From a bacterium (lineage in GTDB: Bacteria > Cyanobacteriota > Vampirovibrionia > Gastranaerophilales > Gastranaerophilaceae), in contig JAFRHR010000016.1 in the NCBI GenBank assembly GCA_017433195.1, positions 1 through 50,477 on the forward strand: 50,477 bases of DNA, written 5' to 3'. Shown in pieces: positions 25,073 through 33,547 of the stretch. Every line of letters begins with the position of its first letter. Positions within the stretch are counted from its first letter, which is position 1. The translations under genes were made by a program, and so were the position numbers. The notes beneath the pieces are model-generated. The model had not been told where the DNA came from. It saw only the letters and a list, made by a program, of their open reading frames with translations, and ran no database searches.

Positions 25073-26419
25073 ATGAACGGTATTGATGATAGTATTGTAA
25101 ATGACCTTAAAAATAAGGTTAAAGATAAATTAGACAAAACTTCTCTTTATGAGTACAAGGGAAGCGTATCTAAATTGCTTGGGCTAACAGTTGAAGTCAG
25201 ATTACCCGGATTAAAAATAGGCGATTTATGCTACATTGAAACCATGACAGGAGAACAAAAACCGGCAGAAGTCGTTGCATTCAAAGGGGATGTTGCTCAG
25301 TTACTTTTGTTATATGACGGGGCCGGAATCGGACAAGGCAGTTTAGTTAGAGCAACCGGCATGCCAATTACAATTCCAGTTGGAGATTTTTTACTCGGGC
25401 GCTTAATTAATCCAATGGGAGAGCCGATAGACGGAAAACCTCTCGATACCACCAATGCTCTTTGGCGAGGAATTGACGGAATGGCACCCGAACCTTTTGA
25501 AAGACCAATTATTACAGAAATGTTTTCAACAGGGGTAAGAGCAATTGATTCCTGTATGACATTCGGCTGCGGACAGCGTATGGGACTTTTTGCAGGATCA
25601 GGCGTAGGAAAAAGTACACTGCTCGGTATGATTGCAAGAAATTCAGACGCCGATGTAAACGTAGTTGCACTAATCGGGGAACGTGGAAGGGAAGTAAAAG
25701 AGTTCGTTGAAGATGCGTTAGGCGTTGAAGGGATGAAACGTTCTGTTATCGTATGTTCAACAGGCGACCAGCCGCCTTTGATAAGACAAAAGTGTTTAAT
25801 GTCCGCAACAACTGTTTGCGAATACTTCAGAGACCAGGGCAAAAAAGTTTTCTTAATGACAGATACAATTACAAGATGCGCTATGGCAGGCAGAGAAGTA
25901 GGCTTGTCAATCGGAGAACCGCCAACAATGAAAGGCTACCCGCCGTCAATTTTCTCATGGCTTCAAAAAGCACTTGAAAGAGCCGGTAACAGTAAAAAAG
26001 GTTCAATAACTGCTTTTTATACAGTACTTATGGAAGGTGATGATATTACAGACCCAATTGTAGATACTGTAAGAGGTATTACTGACGGACACATTTTCTT
26101 ATCAAGAAAAGTTGCAGAAGCAAACCATTATCCCGCAATTGATGTTTTGGGAAGTATTTCACGTTTGATGAGTGCTATTGCAAGTCCGGAACATAAAGCC
26201 GCTGCTGCAAAAATGAGAAAAATTCTTGCTTTGTACCGTGAAAACAAAGACCTTATTGACGTAGGTATGTATCAGCCCGGAACTAACCCAAAACTCGACA
26301 TTGCAATAGAAATGATGCCTCAAATTAACGGATTCTTACAACAAAAAACTACCGACAGTGTATCAATGGACAATACAATTTCCACACTCGTAAGAATGAT
26401 GGGTGGAATCGATATTTAA
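25073..26419 (+). CDS. fliI: FliI/SctN-type export ATPase
   Basis: A 448-residue homologue of the ATPase that drives flagellar or type III protein export. It has an N-terminal beta barrel (about 30-100), Walker A AGSGVGKST (174-182), GERGREV (202-208), the family-typical GEPPTMKGYPPSIFSWLQKALERAGN, and ITAFYTVLMEGDDITDPI. The last two rule out F-type and V-type ATP synthase subunits. It is an orphan here, because neither flagellar nor type III neighbours are present, and it follows a SPOR gene. The 3' 57 bp overlap the 3' end of the convergent glycosyltransferase gene. Flagellar versus injectisome use cannot be separated by sequence alone. Confidence 0.9.
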   Translation: MNGIDDSIVNDLKNKVKDKLDKTSLYEYKGSVSKLLGLTVEVRLPGLKIGDLCYIETMTGEQKPAEVVAFKGDVAQLLLLYDGAGIGQGSLVRATGMPITIPVGDFLLGRLINPMGEPIDGKPLDTTNALWRGIDGMAPEPFERPIITEMFSTGVRAIDSCMTFGCGQRMGLFAGSGVGKSTLLGMIARNSDADVNVVALIGERGREVKEFVEDALGVEGMKRSVIVCSTGDQPPLIRQKCLMSATTVCEYFRDQGKKVFLMTDTITRCAMAGREVGLSIGEPPTMKGYPPSIFSWLQKALERAGNSKKGSITAFYTVLMEGDDITDPIVDTVRGITDGHIFLSRKVAEANHYPAIDVLGSISRLMSAIASPEHKAAAAKMRKILALYRENKDLIDVGMYQPGTNPKLDIAIEMMPQINGFLQQKTTDSVSMDNTISTLVRMMGGIDI

Positions 26420-28216
26420 TAAATTTTTACTTGTATTGAAATTTTTTGTTGCCCACAGTGAATACTTAAAACCATTTATAACTAATACAAATCTTGATTT
26501 CAAATCATTCATATAATCATCTGCATGTTTATTTTTGGTAATTATCAATACAGGCAATTCTGAATTTTTAACTACCAAATCCATATGTTCTAAATCAAAA
26601 TCAGGAATATAGTTAACCTTTCCGCTATATTGAGTCATGATACTTGATTTAACAGGAAAATCAAATGCAATTAAATTAGTTTTTGTCTGTTCTGCAACAT
26701 ATGCATATTTAACCAGTTCGTTTTGACCGAACATATAAATAGTATTAAATATGTATGATTTTGCAACAATCATAATAAACAACATCAAGGTCAAATAACA
26801 AGCAAACAAGTTATTAGCCTTAAACTTTTTCAGTTTCATAAGTGAAAAAATACTTATAAAAAGAAGTCCGTATAATGTAATATCTCTGTACGGCAAGAGT
26901 TTCATTTTTATGATAAACGGCAAAAATACATACGCAAAAGTTGCAATAATAGATGCAACTATAAGCACCCCTGCGATAATTTCCGTTGATATAATAACTG
27001 CCTTTCCATAATCGTTATCTTTATCAGCCCTTGCCCACGCATAAGCTGTTAAAAAAGCTGCGGCCGGAAATACGGGAAGAATATATGTCGGAAGTTTAGT
27101 GCTTGATATACTCAAAACCGAAAACATAACAGTAAAGAAAATCATTGAAAACAGTAATAATTTCTGAAAATCATTTTCAACAGCAAGAGGATTTAACACT
27201 TTTGATAATATATTACCGCTTTCTTCTCTGAATTTGAAAATATACTTCTTAATCGCCTTAAAAAACGTATAAACAAACGTTAATACCCACGGGAAAAATC
27301 CTGCAAGGAACACCGGAACGAAGAACAACAGAGGCTGCTTTCTTCCGAGCTCAGCAGAATCAATAAAGCGTGAAAAGTGATGTTTAATATAGTATTCCTG
27401 AATAAACGTATAACCGTAATGTTTATACATAACTATATGCCAGGGCATTGTAATAAGGAAGAATACAATAACTCCGGGCAGTAAATTCAGAGGTCTGAAC
27501 ACTTCTTTCAACTGCTTTATTATCAAACAGTATACAAACATTATAATAACAGGGAACGCGATTGCTAAAATACCTTTTGCTAAAAAGCCGAGTGCCATAA
27601 ATACATAGAATAAGAACCAGTAAATACTCTTTGTCTTATTTTGAGAAATTGTTGCCAAAAATCCGCTATAAAGAGTCAACCCAATTGTAACAGTTAAAAC
27701 CATATCCAAAATTGCAATGTGTGCAAAAATAAGATAAAACACTGATGATAAAAGTATCAACGCACTATACAAACCAAATTTAACACCTGAAACTCTCTTA
27801 CCTACAAAATAAGTAGCAAATACAAGCAAAATTGCCGTTAAACCAATTGGAAATCTGACTATAAAAGGAGAAAAACCGTTAAATAATTTAACCGATGCTG
27901 CTACCAGCCAAAAATACAAAGGCGGCTTTTCCAAAAACGGTTCGCCGTTCAAAAGTAAATCATTCCAGTTCCCGCTTAGAACCATATCTCTCGCCATTAC
28001 TGCATATCTTGTTTCATCAACATCAATTAACGGATAATTTCCCAAACCGAAAACGATAAACAAAACGGATGCTGTCAACAAAAGCAACAGCGCAAACATA
28101 TTTGCGTGAGTCTTTATATATGTGAAAAATTTATTATCATAGTCAAACGACAATTTTTTCTTGAAAAAATCATCAAAAAACTTCTGACACTTCTGACACT
28201 TTTCGCAGTTAAACAT
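26363..28216 (-). CDS. ArnT-like GT39 family membrane glycosyltransferase
   Basis: A 617-residue polytopic protein with about 11-12 membrane helices. After the first helix comes LIDVDETRYAVMARDML-like sequence, with the acidic catalytic-type pair of the GT39/PMT/ArnT superfamily, then FLEKPPLYFWLVA. These enzymes move a sugar from a polyprenyl phosphate to protein or lipid A; the acceptor is unknown. Odd features are an N-terminal CEKCQKCQK cluster (possible metal site) ahead of the first helix, encoded partly by a short tandem repeat near 28180-28200, and a C terminus encoded antisense to the end of the FliI-like gene. Confidence 0.85.
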   Translation of the reverse strand: MFNCEKCQKCQKFFDDFFKKKLSFDYDNKFFTYIKTHANMFALLLLLTASVLFIVFGLGNYPLIDVDETRYAVMARDMVLSGNWNDLLLNGEPFLEKPPLYFWLVAASVKLFNGFSPFIVRFPIGLTAILLVFATYFVGKRVSGVKFGLYSALILLSSVFYLIFAHIAILDMVLTVTIGLTLYSGFLATISQNKTKSIYWFLFYVFMALGFLAKGILAIAFPVIIMFVYCLIIKQLKEVFRPLNLLPGVIVFFLITMPWHIVMYKHYGYTFIQEYYIKHHFSRFIDSAELGRKQPLLFFVPVFLAGFFPWVLTFVYTFFKAIKKYIFKFREESGNILSKVLNPLAVENDFQKLLLFSMIFFTVMFSVLSISSTKLPTYILPVFPAAAFLTAYAWARADKDNDYGKAVIISTEIIAGVLIVASIIATFAYVFLPFIIKMKLLPYRDITLYGLLFISIFSLMKLKKFKANNLFACYLTLMLFIMIVAKSYIFNTIYMFGQNELVKYAYVAEQTKTNLIAFDFPVKSSIMTQYSGKVNYIPDFDLEHMDLVVKNSELPVLIITKNKHADDYMNDLKSRFVLVINGFKYSLWATKNFNTSKNLLNIDSTHHSYECGNCIVH

Positions 28217-28275
28217 TTTTACTTATCTCCTTATTTATGTTATTCTTGTTTTATCATATACAAATAGGTTATGCA

Positions 28276-29076
28276 ATGACAAAATTTATCACAAAACTTT
28301 TTTATCTTCTTTTAATAATATTTATAAGCGTACAGGTTTCATACGCAAAAGATTTAAGAATCGTGCAGGTTACTGACGCAAATATAAAAAATGAAGACGT
28401 AAGCCTAATTAAACAAACCGTTTCTGATATTAACACGCTCAAAGATGTTGATATGGTTATCTTTACCGGTGATAATATGAGCGAAATAAGTTATGAAAAC
28501 TTTTATGCCTACCTTAAGGCTCTAAAAAAACTTAAAACTCCATATTACATAATATCCGGAGAAAAAGACTTATTTTATTATGGTGGATTCGGGAAAAAAG
28601 AATTTTGTAAAATGGTAAGTCATTTCACAAAATACATGCACAGTGGTAAACCTCGTTTTATTGTGAGAAAAAAGGGATATATTGTTTTATTTGAAGACGG
28701 ATCAAAACAATATATTCCGGGATCTAACGGATATTTCAGCGATGAATATATAACAAAACTAAATAAAAGATTAAAAAAATACAAAAACAAAAAGGTTATA
28801 ATAGTTCAGCATTATCCTCTTTTGGATCATCCTGATCGTCCCTCCAAAAACACATATAACCGAGAATACTATCTAAACATGCTTAAATTACATAACAATG
28901 TAATCACAATAATATCAGGACATTTTGATTTAAATAACGAACAATACGTTGATGGAATCTACCACATTATTACACCAAGTCTGACTTCAAATATGTACAA
29001 AATAATCGATATCAAATCAGATAAAAACGAAACAACAATATTTACACAATTAAGGAATGTAAAAACAGAAGAATAA
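28276..29076 (+). CDS. exported metallophosphoesterase-like protein with degenerate active site
   Basis: About 266 residues with a clear signal peptide (KFITKLFYLLLIIFISVQVSYA). The fold is that of calcineurin-like phosphoesterases: RIVQVTDANI, VIFTGDNM, YIISGEKD, VIIVQHYPLL and IISGHFD occur in the right order. However, the usual DxH, GNHD and GHxH are replaced by DAN, GEKD and GHFD, so most metal ligands are lost and catalysis is doubtful. I chose ATG 28276, preceded by AGG at a good distance, over 28237, which lacks a ribosome binding site and would bury the signal peptide. Confidence 0.75.
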   Translation: MTKFITKLFYLLLIIFISVQVSYAKDLRIVQVTDANIKNEDVSLIKQTVSDINTLKDVDMVIFTGDNMSEISYENFYAYLKALKKLKTPYYIISGEKDLFYYGGFGKKEFCKMVSHFTKYMHSGKPRFIVRKKGYIVLFEDGSKQYIPGSNGYFSDEYITKLNKRLKKYKNKKVIIVQHYPLLDHPDRPSKNTYNREYYLNMLKLHNNVITIISGHFDLNNEQYVDGIYHIITPSLTSNMYKIIDIKSDKNETTIFTQLRNVKTEE

Positions 29077-29093
29077 TTTATATTATAAAAAAG

Positions 29094-29133
29094 AGTCGAC
29101 TTTCAGAATTCTGAAAGTCGACTTTGTAATTTT
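29094..29133. terminator. bidirectional intrinsic terminator
   Basis: A perfect 13-bp inverted repeat (AGTCGACTTTCAG, loop AATT, CTGAAAGTCGACT) sits between two convergent genes and is flanked by an A run on the left and Ts on the right, so it can end transcription from both sides. Confidence 0.88.
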
Positions 29134-29143
29134 TCCTATGAAA

Positions 29144-30820
29144 TTAAACTCTATATTGATTATACCAATTTTGCATTATCATTGGCGACTGTATATCTAC
29201 AGGAGTCTGAGCGCTCGGTAATACAGCAGGATTAGCTTGAGGATACTGAGCCATTTGAGCCATTGCCTGATATTCCTGTTGCAGTGCTTGTTTTTGAGCT
29301 TCCAACTGAGCCTGTGACTGTTGATTTGCTGCAGCAGCTTCTTCCGGTGATAAGCTTGCCATAGTCGGAGCTTCACTTGTTAAGTTTGATACTGCTTCAG
29401 CTGCTACGATATTTGTATTTGAACTCAAACCTATCGTCGGTTTTGTTAATGCCCAATACTGTCCCAATTTTGTCGGATGTTGAAATTCGAAGTTTTTAGA
29501 AGCCATTTTCAGTACTCTGTCATTCAACCATGCATCATAGTTATTGTATTCGGATATTAATGATTCTACTTCTTTTATGTTTGATTTAGTCTCGCTAATC
29601 ATATTTTTGTAAAAGTTTTTACTGTTTGCATCTTTTGCATTTTTTAAGTGTTCTTTATATGATTTTAAATCATTTTTGTATTGATCAAGTTGTTTTTGAT
29701 TAGATTCTATTTCCGAGCTAACACGATCCGGAGCTACATCATAAACTGCTTTCTGATCCTTTAAATCTTGAATTTTCCAATCAATTTCCTGCGCACGTGA
29801 TGGTTCAATTCCCTCTTGTGCTAATTCTTCTTGAAGTTTTGCAATTTGATCGTCTATGGATTTCTTTGAATTTTCAACATATTTACTCTTACCACCTAAT
29901 CTTTCGAGAGCCTGTTTTCTTACGTTATCACGGAAGCTTTTCCACATTTCTTTACCTTCAAGGTCTTTAAGTTCTGCCCAATCTTTCTTATTAAATATCT
30001 TGGTTGCTACATTATTACCAACCTCACTCATATATCCATTTCCAAATTTTCCAACAGCAGACGCAATGTCAGTATTCATTTCACTAAATCCGGCTCTTGT
30101 ATCGCTCCATATACCTTTTATTGAATTCATTATTCCTTTTTCTTTTACGGCACCTGTTTTTGCATTTGCGGCAGCACCTTTTTGCTTAACGCCATATAAA
30201 GACATTGCAACTATTGTACCACTTGTACCAATACCCTGCCATGCCTGTTCTGCTTCCTGGTCAGTAGTTGCTTTTGCTGCTTTAACACCGTTTTTAACCA
30301 AACCCGCAGTACCTAATGCAAGACCTGCATAAACAAGAGCTGAGCCTACGCCCGGCAATATAGCACTTGCTGCTATACATGCACCCGCTATTGCTACTGA
30401 TTTTAATGTTTGTTTAAGACTAAATTTACCGTTTTTATCTGTGAACATACCGGTAAAAGTTTTTACAACACCTTTACCAAGATTTTTTAATTTTTGTCCA
30501 AAACTTATTTTCCCGTCATTTTTTCCGTCAGTAGCAACATAACCGTCACTTTGAATCTGATATTGTCTACCGTCTTCTTCATATATTGCACCTTTTTGTG
30601 ACTCTTGCTGTAATTTTTCTATTTCGGCGATCTGTCTTTCGTATTCCCTTAAAGTTTCTTGTGACACAGCCTGAGCAGATGAAGTTGCAGCTGTAGCTTG
30701 TGTTGGGAATATAGTCGGAGAGACATTGCCGGCTTTAGCGGCATTTACAGCTGTGTTCAGTTGTTGAGCCAAATACGGATCATAACTCAAATTGTAAGCA
30801 GATAGATTTTGTGTACTCAT
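29144..30820 (-). CDS. lineage-specific protein with hydrophobic Gly/Ala core and coiled coil
   Basis: I do not recognise this 558-residue protein. Residues 1-55 are Ser/Thr/Ala/Gln-rich and disordered, without a signal peptide. Residues 80-110 hold DGRQYQIQSDGYVATDGKND, and 141-175 are a small-residue hydrophobic stretch (two hairpin-like helices with Gly/Ala spacing). About 310-420 is a charged coiled coil, and the C terminus is Ala/Gln-rich. A disordered N terminus followed by a hydrophobic hairpin and a coiled coil also occurs in type III translocators, but that is analogy only. GAAAGGAAAGGA precedes the ATG. The shared upstream element lies unusually far away (270 bp). Confidence 0.75.
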   Translation of the reverse strand: MSTQNLSAYNLSYDPYLAQQLNTAVNAAKAGNVSPTIFPTQATAATSSAQAVSQETLREYERQIAEIEKLQQESQKGAIYEEDGRQYQIQSDGYVATDGKNDGKISFGQKLKNLGKGVVKTFTGMFTDKNGKFSLKQTLKSVAIAGACIAASAILPGVGSALVYAGLALGTAGLVKNGVKAAKATTDQEAEQAWQGIGTSGTIVAMSLYGVKQKGAAANAKTGAVKEKGIMNSIKGIWSDTRAGFSEMNTDIASAVGKFGNGYMSEVGNNVATKIFNKKDWAELKDLEGKEMWKSFRDNVRKQALERLGGKSKYVENSKKSIDDQIAKLQEELAQEGIEPSRAQEIDWKIQDLKDQKAVYDVAPDRVSSEIESNQKQLDQYKNDLKSYKEHLKNAKDANSKNFYKNMISETKSNIKEVESLISEYNNYDAWLNDRVLKMASKNFEFQHPTKLGQYWALTKPTIGLSSNTNIVAAEAVSNLTSEAPTMASLSPEEAAAANQQSQAQLEAQKQALQQEYQAMAQMAQYPQANPAVLPSAQTPVDIQSPMIMQNWYNQYRV

Positions 30821-31020
30821 AAAATATCCTTTCCTTTCATATCTTGTATAAATAATTAAATTTTTTAATCAATTAATAAATAATAAATTCCTAATGTTTC
30901 TTAATAACAAATATACTTTCATATTTTTCATAAATACTTAATATATTTTTCTGAATAACAACATCGTTAAATCATAATATACCTATTCTCCAATTTCCCA
31001 TTTCATTAATACCTAATATC
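30821..31020 (-). other. long AT-rich leader between shared element C and the 558-aa gene
   Basis: About 200 bp without a gene of normal size. If element C is the promoter, this is a 5' UTR. It contains a seven-codon reading frame (MKWEIGE, ATG at 31006, TAG stop) with AGG a few bases upstream, at the distance from the box where other members of the set have their start codon. No stable hairpin or known riboswitch is apparent. Confidence 0.3.
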
Positions 31021-31090
31021 CTATGTATTAATAAAGTATTTTTTCAGCTGAAAATTGACTTTTAAAAATAAAATACTTAACAAAACTTAA
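31021..31090 (-). promoter_or_regulatory. shared upstream element, copy C
   Basis: Reading the minus strand from 31090, TTAAGTTTTGTTAA is followed at the same spacing as copy A by AAAGTCAATTTT and ATACTTTATTAATAC. It is an ungapped match to copies A and B over the whole 70 bp, mainly in these three blocks. It begins 270 bp before the ATG at 30820. Confidence 0.65.
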
Positions 31091-31121
31091 CACATCTAAA
31101 AATACACTCAGCACAATAGTT

Positions 31122-33035
31122 TTAAGCATCCATCTTGAAGGTTGATGTTATATTATCTTTTATAATTTGTTTTAAACTATTAATTTCAGACTTAATCATG
31201 GTATATTCAGTATTTAGTGATTCAATTTCCAGCTGAATATCTTCCTCTTTTTCATTGATAAGAGCCATTTGCGCCTCATATTTTGAAAGCGCCTCTTCCT
31301 GCTGTCTTTTATTTACGCAAACCATTGCTATTTTAGGGCATGATTTTACATACAAATCATCAATTAAATAATTATTATTTTTTAACTGAAGATTTAAATA
31401 ATCTTTATCCGTAGCATGCTGTGCGTAATAATAACCGTTATCTCTGATTTTTTCAAAAATTGCGGTATAAAAATCAATTTCGTCCTGTTCTATACCTTTC
31501 CAATACTCAACAATTGTACTGTTAGTATTTCGTTCGAATGACTTATTATCATAGATATTAAGCGAGGATATATATGCTTCATTAAAAGATGACCCATCAC
31601 CGTAAATTGCGTTGAATAAAGACGATATAGTTGAAGATACTTCACTATTGTTTGAATCATCCATATATACACCCAAACAATAATTTAAATTTGCGGTCTT
31701 TTCAGAGTTAATATTATAAAAACCATTTTCAAGCCATTTCAAAGCATCTGAATAATTGAATTTAGAAAGGTCCATATTAGGATAATTTATACTTGCATAT
31801 TTTCTGCAAACAGTTAGAATATTTTTTGCCATATCTTCAAGTGAAGGCATAGTAACAGTTGCAGGTTTTTCATTTATAATTTTTAGATTAGTTTCAGTAT
31901 TTCCATCAGCAGCAAAAGCGTTACTGAATCCTGACAATTCTGCTAAAACGTACGCATAAAAACTTCTGTAAGAAAATGCCGCATTGGAAGGGTTATGTAA
32001 ATCAACTTTTGGTCTTTCATATTCAGGATCTTGCTGTTCAGCCTCCAAATATATACCATTATGCTCCGGACAATAATCTTCAACTTCAGGGCCTGCACTG
32101 TAACTTGAAATTTTTGTCCCCATATACCCCTGAACATCAGAAGATAATTCATCAGGATATGCCTGCGTCATGCTCGCAGAAATAACATGAGATTTTTTAC
32201 TAAAATAATTAACTGCATTTTCTATTGCATGATTAATATCTGCAGTAGTATAATTAAAGCTCGGAATACTTGCTAAACTGTATAATGCACTAACACCTGT
32301 ATCAGGCTTAACATTATCATCATCTCCTAAAAACATCTCTCTAATATGTTTATAATACTCTAAATTATCAGAATCCGATGTGTAATAATTTTGACTTGCC
32401 GGGTGAAAAGCATGGTCTTGTTCGTGATAACCGGCAACATTATTTTTGTAATTATCAACAATTAACTGAATATCACTTATTACTTGAATATCAGTATTAC
32501 TGTCAAATTTACCTATTTGTCCTGCAAGATAATCAAATACCTCTGAAACTTTTGCATCACGATAATACGTATCACTAACTGTATTATACGTAAACGAATC
32601 ATTTGTTGATTCTAATTTTCCTAATTTATTACTTTCAATATAGTCAATTACAGCCATTCTTACAGAAGGCGGAGGGTCTCCTGAAGTAGGATTATAATTA
32701 AATATATCATCATAGTCAGGGTTAGAAACTATTGCATTGTATTTATCATCCAGTAAAACTCTGCCATCTCTGTTTGTAATTATATGAGGATTGCACTGGT
32801 TTATATTTTTCATAGGGGTCATGATTCTGTCGTAAGTTATATCAACATATTTACCGGTAGATACTGTCCATTGCAATGATTTATTATCAAGAGCCTCAGT
32901 GTATTCTTTTGCAACACGATCCATAGAGTTCGCAAGCGATATCTCTTTTTGCGACAACGAACGTAACTGAAAAGCAACTGTGCTTTTTCGGTTCTTCATA
33001 GTTAATAATCTTACCTGAGAGGCGGCCAATCCCAT
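31122..33035 (-). CDS. MGLAASQVRLL-family lineage-specific protein, paralogue 1
   Basis: A 637-residue protein whose first 60 residues are helical and begin MGLAASQVRLL, identical over 11 residues to the start of the protein at 48430-50265. The middle is long, acidic, Asn/Asp/Tyr-rich and divergent, and the last 65 residues are a coiled coil (IQLEIESLNTEYTMIKSEIN). No signal peptide or membrane segment is seen. Conserved terminal helices around a variable middle recall flagellar filament, hook-associated and other axial proteins. Its promoter also resembles sigma-28 sites. Export through a flagellar/type III-like route is my inference; the family function is unknown to me. Confidence 0.78.
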   Translation of the reverse strand: MGLAASQVRLLTMKNRKSTVAFQLRSLSQKEISLANSMDRVAKEYTEALDNKSLQWTVSTGKYVDITYDRIMTPMKNINQCNPHIITNRDGRVLLDDKYNAIVSNPDYDDIFNYNPTSGDPPPSVRMAVIDYIESNKLGKLESTNDSFTYNTVSDTYYRDAKVSEVFDYLAGQIGKFDSNTDIQVISDIQLIVDNYKNNVAGYHEQDHAFHPASQNYYTSDSDNLEYYKHIREMFLGDDDNVKPDTGVSALYSLASIPSFNYTTADINHAIENAVNYFSKKSHVISASMTQAYPDELSSDVQGYMGTKISSYSAGPEVEDYCPEHNGIYLEAEQQDPEYERPKVDLHNPSNAAFSYRSFYAYVLAELSGFSNAFAADGNTETNLKIINEKPATVTMPSLEDMAKNILTVCRKYASINYPNMDLSKFNYSDALKWLENGFYNINSEKTANLNYCLGVYMDDSNNSEVSSTISSLFNAIYGDGSSFNEAYISSLNIYDNKSFERNTNSTIVEYWKGIEQDEIDFYTAIFEKIRDNGYYYAQHATDKDYLNLQLKNNNYLIDDLYVKSCPKIAMVCVNKRQQEEALSKYEAQMALINEKEEDIQLEIESLNTEYTMIKSEINSLKQIIKDNITSTFKMDA

Positions 33036-33072
33036 AAACGTAAAATTCCTTATTTTTTCCTATCTGCTTAAA

Positions 33073-33131
33073 ATTACGGTATTTTATAAGAAAAACTTTG
33101 ATTATTTTACGTATATTTTTACAAAAATTTA
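33073..33131 (-). promoter_or_regulatory. shared upstream element, copy D, with sigma-28-like promoter
   Basis: On the minus strand the box TAAATTTTTGTAAA (33131-33118) begins 96 bp before the ATG. It is followed by CAAAGTTT (33100-33093), 12 bp and ACCGTAAT (33080-33073). The first hexamer-like element matches the sigma-28 -35 consensus TAAAGTTT at seven of eight positions; the -10 keeps the CCG core of GCCGATAA. Confidence 0.6.
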
Positions 33132-33141
33132 CATACTTTTA

Positions 33142-33201
33142 TTAATTTTTGTTAAAATTTCAAAATTTAATAGCATATTTTTCTTTTAGACTTTTTAAAA
33201 G
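33142..33201 (+). promoter_or_regulatory. shared upstream element, copy F
   Basis: TTAATTTTTGTTAA (33142-33155) begins 93 bp before the ATG at 33235 and is followed at the same distance as in copy A by AGCATATTTT, then ACTTTTTA. It is divergent from copy D; the two boxes are 10 bp apart. Confidence 0.6.
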
Positions 33202-33234
33202 AGTATAGGATATAGTTTTGAGAAAGGGAAAAAC

Positions 33235-33426
33235 ATGACAACATCTTTCAATCCGGCATTAAATCAATCTGCATATCAGATGCCATATAGTTATAATGCA
33301 GTTAAAATTGATATTCATAACCCGTCTGTAAACGCACCGCAACAAATGCCACAGCCGGTTTTATACAACTATCCGACAACATCAGTTTATCCTCAAGCTG
33401 AAGTTCAAGAGGTTAAACAATCATAA
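33235..33426 (+). CDS. small protein with YNAVKIDIHNPSVNAP motif
   Basis: A 63-residue Pro/Gln/Tyr-rich, probably disordered protein. Residues 20-35 (YNAVKIDIHNPSVNAP) are identical to residues 27-42 of the next gene's product, while the flanks differ. That points to selection on a 16-residue peptide, perhaps a targeting or binding signal. GAAAGGG precedes the ATG. No known family. Confidence 0.7.
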   Translation: MTTSFNPALNQSAYQMPYSYNAVKIDIHNPSVNAPQQMPQPVLYNYPTTSVYPQAEVQEVKQS

Positions 33427-33450
33427 AAATTATTTATAAAAATTTAATTG

Positions 33451-33515
33451 TTAATTTTTGTAAATAATATAAAAAAATTACGCAATTTTTTATATTTACA
33501 TACTTTTGTAAAAGT
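33451..33515 (+). promoter_or_regulatory. shared upstream element, copy G
   Basis: TTAATTTTTGTAAA (33451-33464) begins 97 bp before the ATG at 33548. It is followed, with a shift of one or two bases relative to copy A, by GCAATTTTTT and ATACTTTTGTAAAAGTAC. Confidence 0.6.
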
Positions 33516-33547
33516 ACATAGTGTGTAGAATTATGAAAGGACAATAT

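Noticed and set aside
25297..25842. 181-codon antisense frame inside the FliI-like gene
   Set aside because: Shadow of the conserved ATPase core; Pro/Ser-rich translation typical of reversed coding sequence.
28181..28210. TTCTGACAC tandem repeat as a regulatory site
   Set aside because: It lies inside the GT39 coding sequence and encodes the EKCQKCQK segment.
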